The notes below the pieces were generated by a model. That model worked only from the letters and a program-made list of their open reading frames with translations, had not been told where the DNA came from and searched no databases. From contig VXAY01007422.1 in the NCBI GenBank assembly GCA_013399855.1, positions 1-64,000 on the forward strand: a stretch of 64,000 nucleotides of DNA, given 5' to 3'. The translations under genes and the position numbers were made by a program. Numbering within the stretch: position 1 is the stretch's first letter; every line of letters begins with the position of its first letter. Shown here piece after piece: positions 59,991-64,000 of this stretch. This DNA comes from Oxyruncus cristatus. Lineage: Eukaryota > Chordata > Aves > Passeriformes > Cotingidae.

Positions 59991-61384
59991 AGTGGAGTCC
60001 AGATCCCGACACCCGCACAAGGGGCCAACTTTCCTCTCCTCAGGAACTTGTCCTGGTCAAGAGGGATCGCCTCCAAAAGGCTCTGAGATGAAAACACCCG
60101 TGTGAATTCTCCCCCCGCCTTGAAACAAGAGCAGGTTTGGCCTCCAGGGGCCAAATCACAGCGAACAGCACTTCCCAAAAAACATTCCCCTTTTTTCTGG
60201 TCTGTGAGATCCACAAAGCCAAGTGGTTCTGCTGCTCCGGGATGAGCAACTCCACCAAATCTCACGTCTCCAACATTTGGGCTCCCGGGGAGAGAGAGCA
60301 CCACCATCAGCACTGCTATAATTACCTGTCCCAATCTGTCTGGAATTCCATTCCAAACTCCTGGCTCCGGGCTTTTCGAAGTCCTCCCTAGAAATGCGCC
60401 GCCGGATAATTTTGGATCCCGCAGCTTCACCCTCTACGTTTCAACGGCTTGAAAAGCAATTTGAGATATATTCAAGATATATCTTGAACACACAGAGCCT
60501 CCTGCGTGTTTTATTTCACGACTGTGAAACCAGCTTTAATTCCGCTTTAAAAGGAACAAATGAATAGCCTGACGTTTTCTTCCTCCCCTTCCTCTCCCAC
60601 AAAAAGTTCCCACTGGAAACAGGCTGCCCTATCCAAGGAATACCGTGGTGTAAGTACTGTATCTATGGAACTGGTGATGTTATATAATTTACACAAAAAT
60701 ACAGCAGAGTCGATTCAGATACTGCCAAGAGTTCTATCTATTTTATATTATTTCTATATTTCTATATTCCATATAATAAATTACAAATTTTATTATAAAC
60801 CACGTTAATATTAACAAAATGTAGTAATATAAAATATATTAATTGAGGTATATTAAGGCATTAAAATTTATTCATTTTAAGATGATTTCTGAATCAATAA
60901 TAAGTTATTTATCTTCTCTTTATTATAAGGAGTTTTTACAGGACGGTGTTTGGCTGCCAACAGAAGTCGCCTTTTCAGCTTTAAAAAATATATATATTTA
61001 GAGGAAAGTGAGGTAATTCAAACAAATAGCTAATTTGTGATAATATATATAATATATATTATAGATAATGATAGGTAATATATAAATATTATGGACAATT
61101 GCATATAATAAATAATTATCATATACTTTAAAGATGAAAAGTTAACTTTGTAGCGGCCAAATAAAATACGAATTTAACAGTTACCGAACAGTTCATTTTG
61201 TACTTTATATACGGATCCTTGGAGAATGTCAGGAGTGCCATCAACTGGAGCCTCTCCTACAACATCTCCTCCAGGAATGCCACCGGTGGGATTTACTTTC
61301 AGGTGATTATTTACTGTGGTTTTAACTCAACATCCACACAAAAACTTGGAAATCAATATTTCGTTGTAAGCCCTGGAAAACACT

Positions 61385-61705
61385 GTGGAGAAAGGTGGAG
61401 AGGCCCCGGCACGGGCTGCTCCAGGAGAGGGCACAAGGGATGGAGGGACAGGACAAGAGGGAATGGTTTCCCACCAGAAAAGGGGAGATTTTGGTGGGAG
61501 ATTGGGCAGGAATTGCTGGCTGGGAGGGTGGGGAGGCCCTGGCCCGGGTTGCCCAGAGAAGCTGTGGCTGCCCCTGGATCCCTGGAAGTGTCCAAGGCCA
61601 GGTTGGAACAACCTGGGCTGGTGGAAGGTGTCCCTGCCCGTGGCACGGGTGGCACTGGACGGGCTTGGAGGTCCTTCCATCCCAAACCATCTGTGACTCA
61701 TTCCA
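61385..61705 (+). mobile_element. CR1 LINE 3' end
   Basis: tgtggagaaaggtggagagg and agggatggagggacaggaca to catcccaaaccatctgtgac. Confidence 0.87.
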
Positions 61706-62081
61706 TGCTCCGGTGACACCCTTTTGGGATATAATTTTCCAAAGTGCCCCGTCTCTACTCAGAACAGCTCAACATCCTCGGCACAAAGACCATCACCAGG
61801 CAAATCCAACAGTCTGGTGTCCCCCCACTCATGGCCAGGTAAACACTTCTGCAGGGCCTTGGGAGGGCTCAGGGGACACTCAAGGCAAATGTGCACCTCC
61901 AAGGGTTCCTAAATATCCTTCCCTTGGCCACCCAAACCAAATCCCAGCTATTGCTGCACCGGGTCCACAACGCAGGAGGTGCAGCACTGACCTAAAACAC
62001 CGCAGCTCTGCAGGACACCAGCTGGCACTGGCTTTGCAAGGACACATTTGCTCCAGGAAAGCTCCCACATGTTTGTCAGGT

Positions 62082-62280
62082 CATGGAATCCTGGAATGGT
62101 TTCGGTTGGAAGGGACCTTAAAGCCCGTCCAGTGCCACCCCCTGCCACGGGCAGGGACACCTTCCACCAGCCCAGGTTGCTCCAGCCTGGCTTTGGACAC
62201 TTCCAGGGATCCAGGGGCAGCCACAGCTTCTCTGGGCAACCTGGGCCAGGGCCTCACCAGCCAGCAATTCCTCCCTTAAT
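62082..62280 (-). mobile_element. CR1 LINE 3' end
   Basis: catggaatcctggaatggtt and tcggttggaagggaccttaa, ending after ccagggcctcaccagccagc. Confidence 0.86.
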
Positions 62281-62584
62281 AACCAGGAATTCTGTCCTTA
62301 CTGGAAGAGATTTTGCTGCAGGCCATCAATATGCAACAGTGGGATGAAAACACCCCTTCCTATTTATGTCACGTGGTAACATCTGAAATGCAGGGCTTGG
62401 AAACAGCTTCAGAGAAAAATACTGTTCACTGCCCAAAACTGCTCACATGGAATATTCGAGTGGAAAAGCAGAGAACTCCAAGCAAGCCCTGTTTGCTGTG
62501 GGAAAGCGATGAGTGGGGTTAGAAAGCTGGAGCCAGTGTGAAAACAACTCAGAGCTGGCCAGTCTTTGGTTTCCAAAAGTATTT

Positions 62585-62750
62585 AGACAGGCTGGGAGAG
62601 CTGAGGGGGTTCCCCTGGAGAAGAGAAGGCTCCAGGGAGAGCTGAGAGCCCCTGGCAGGGCCTAAAGGGGCTCCAGGAGAGCTGGAGAGGGACTGGGGAC
62701 AAGGGAGGGAGGGACAGGACACAGGGAATGGCTTCCCACTGCCGGAGGGC
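62585..62750 (+). mobile_element. CR1 LINE internal segment lacking its tail
   Basis: gacaggctgggagagctgag to atggcttcccactgccggag, then unrelated sequence. A 3'-truncated copy is unusual, because CR1 normally loses the 5' side; recombination or deletion is likely. Confidence 0.82.
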
Positions 62751-63297
62751 CAACTGGTGTCCTTCAGATCCCACACACACTCACACTCGAGCAGCCAGGC
62801 AGGGAAAAGCACAATTTTTTCCTCCTCTAAGTACGAGCAGCCAGTGACAGGAACTGTGAACAGGCAGGACGTGAGAATCCTCCTTCTGTGCCAGGGATCA
62901 CAAAGAAATTGCTATTTTCCAGTTTATTGCTGTAACACATTGAGGGGGAGAAAAAAAAAAACAATTTCCTTTTATTCTCCAGCAGAGGAAAACGGTGGTT
63001 ATTAATTACAGGGAAAATCAGCATCAGCACCACAAAGCTACAAGCAAACAAGTCCTGCAGAAGAACTTCAGTGCTTTGTTCACTTCGGCCCAAAACACAC
63101 CGGTCAGAGCAGGGCTGGAGTCTGGGGGTGACCCCAAAATGTGACGTTTCAATAAATTAAAGGGTCGAGAGGGATGAAGAGCTCAACCCGTGATGATGGG
63201 AGAAGAACTGGATCTGAGCTGACAATTCCTTCCCTTGGGAACTTCCTGAACTCCTGCAGGATGAGTGATTTATACCCGAGGCCCACGTGTTTACCAG

Positions 63298-63505
63298 GGC
63301 ATGGAATCCTGGAATGGTTTGGGTAGGAAGGGACCTCAAAGCCCATCCAGTGCCACCCCTGCCATGGGCAGGGACACCTTCCACCAGCCCAGGTTGCCCC
63401 AACCTGGCCTTGGACACTTCCAGGGATCTGGGGCAGCCCCATGGCAGGGGGTGTGAATGGATGGGCTTTAACCTCCCTTCCAACCCCATTCCAGGATTCC
63501 ATGGA
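63298..63505. mobile_element. CR1 LINE inverted pair
   Basis: 63298-63435 is a minus tail (catggaatcctggaatggtt). 63440-63505 is a plus tail (atggcagggggtgtgaatgg, ccattccaggattccatgg). The two face outward around a deletion junction. Confidence 0.82.
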
Positions 63506-64000
63506 AAGAAGTGGGTATGGGGAGGTGATCCCAGGGCCAACCGTGTGCTCTGCATTCCCGTCCCGCCGCTCTCTGATCTACCAATGAGCCACAAAGTTGA
63601 TTTTCGGTGCATAAAGCGGCAAGTAATCAAATGAGGAATTTCACATCGTCTCTACCCGAATTAAATTTAATCTGCCCTGCATTAAAATCTAAGTCCAGGC
63701 CTAAAATCTTGGGCTGTGACCCCAAGAAGATGTTGAAGAACTGACAAGGTATAGAGAAAAGTCACGTTATTCATCAAAATAACAGAAACATGCTCAAGAA
63801 TTCAGGGGATCAGCTCAGCAAACGTGCAGGATCAGATGGAAAATCAGGGGAAAACCAATCACCGTCCTTAAAACACCCAGGAGGGACCGAAAATCGATGG
63901 CAGATCAATTTTCAACGTAAAAGGCTGAGTTAAGGCAGCAGTAAAATGGATTAGAAACCATATTCCATTTGCTCAGCCCAACCTGTTTATGCAGAACATC

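Larger units (their letters stand above)
57758..64000 (-). other. MDGA2 intron upstream of exon A (partial)
   Basis: Intron preceding exon A; the upstream exon is not in the window. It holds an LTR-like element and several CR1 fragments. 59090-59545, 59995-60720, 62285-62580, 62765-63295 and 63510-64000 show nothing recognisable. 60720-61180 is strongly AT-rich (TATA/ATAT tracts). Confidence 0.85.

Noticed and set aside
61395..62279. 294-codon open frame
   Set aside because: Runs through two opposite CR1 tails and unrelated DNA; no domain is visible.
57758..64000. Upstream MDGA2 exon (start of Ig1)
   Set aside because: Looked for the expected RVYTIREG-type region on the minus strand; not found.

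Overview
The window is vertebrate, almost certainly avian, nuclear DNA. It is packed with CR1 LINE 3' ends of the avian type, carries a solo LTR, and encodes short exons with canonical GT-AG splice sites. A passerine is plausible from CR1 density, but I cannot fix the species. There is no prokaryotic gene, operon or CRISPR.

The only protein-coding content I can support is four internal exons of one minus-strand gene, MDGA2 (MAM domain-containing GPI anchor protein 2). In transcription order they are A 57583-57757 (second half of Ig1), B 25139-25335 and C 19265-19397 (together Ig2), and D 2013-2282 (Ig3). All frames are open, splice phases match (A ends +1 and B starts with 2 nt; B to C is phase 0; C ends +1 and D starts with 2 nt; D ends +1), and joining them gives one continuous MDGA2-like stretch. 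The signal peptide and first half of Ig1 lie beyond position 64000. Ig4-6, the FNIII-like and MAM domains and the GPI signal lie before position 1. In the MDGA family the Ig1-Ig2 region binds neuroligins and limits neurexin access, so this window codes part of that functional head.

Everything else is intron: 16,982 bp (D-C), 5,741 bp (C-B), 32,247 bp (B-A) and two partial introns. It holds about 50 CR1 fragments in both orientations, many near-identical, and a 416-bp solo LTR with a perfect 6-bp target duplication (43335-43750). There is a second LTR-like element with four U3-type repeats (57850-58410). Two inverted arms near 6.75-7.03 kb and 8.84-9.13 kb are identical apart from one 8-bp insertion. 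Tandem arrays include a TATGTTCACATA-rich array (12480-13920), a 24-bp BamHI-type minisatellite (13979-14281), a ~190-bp array (25356-27340) and a 28-bp array with 338-bp higher-order repeats (55190-57345). At least six local duplications of roughly 310-655 bp also occur.

The most striking pattern is that repeats press against every exon. The donor region of exon D is copied twice into the intron below it. The ~190-bp array starts about 20 bp from the acceptor of exon B, and a 654-bp duplication ends about 120 bp from its donor. The 28-bp array ends about 240 bp from the donor of exon A, and an LTR-like element begins about 90 bp from its acceptor. Two single-N positions (6365, 26939) sit exactly where a local sequence starts over, and look like unmerged contig overlaps. 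I found no convincing new molecular system; the findings concern gene architecture, repeat dynamics and assembly quality.
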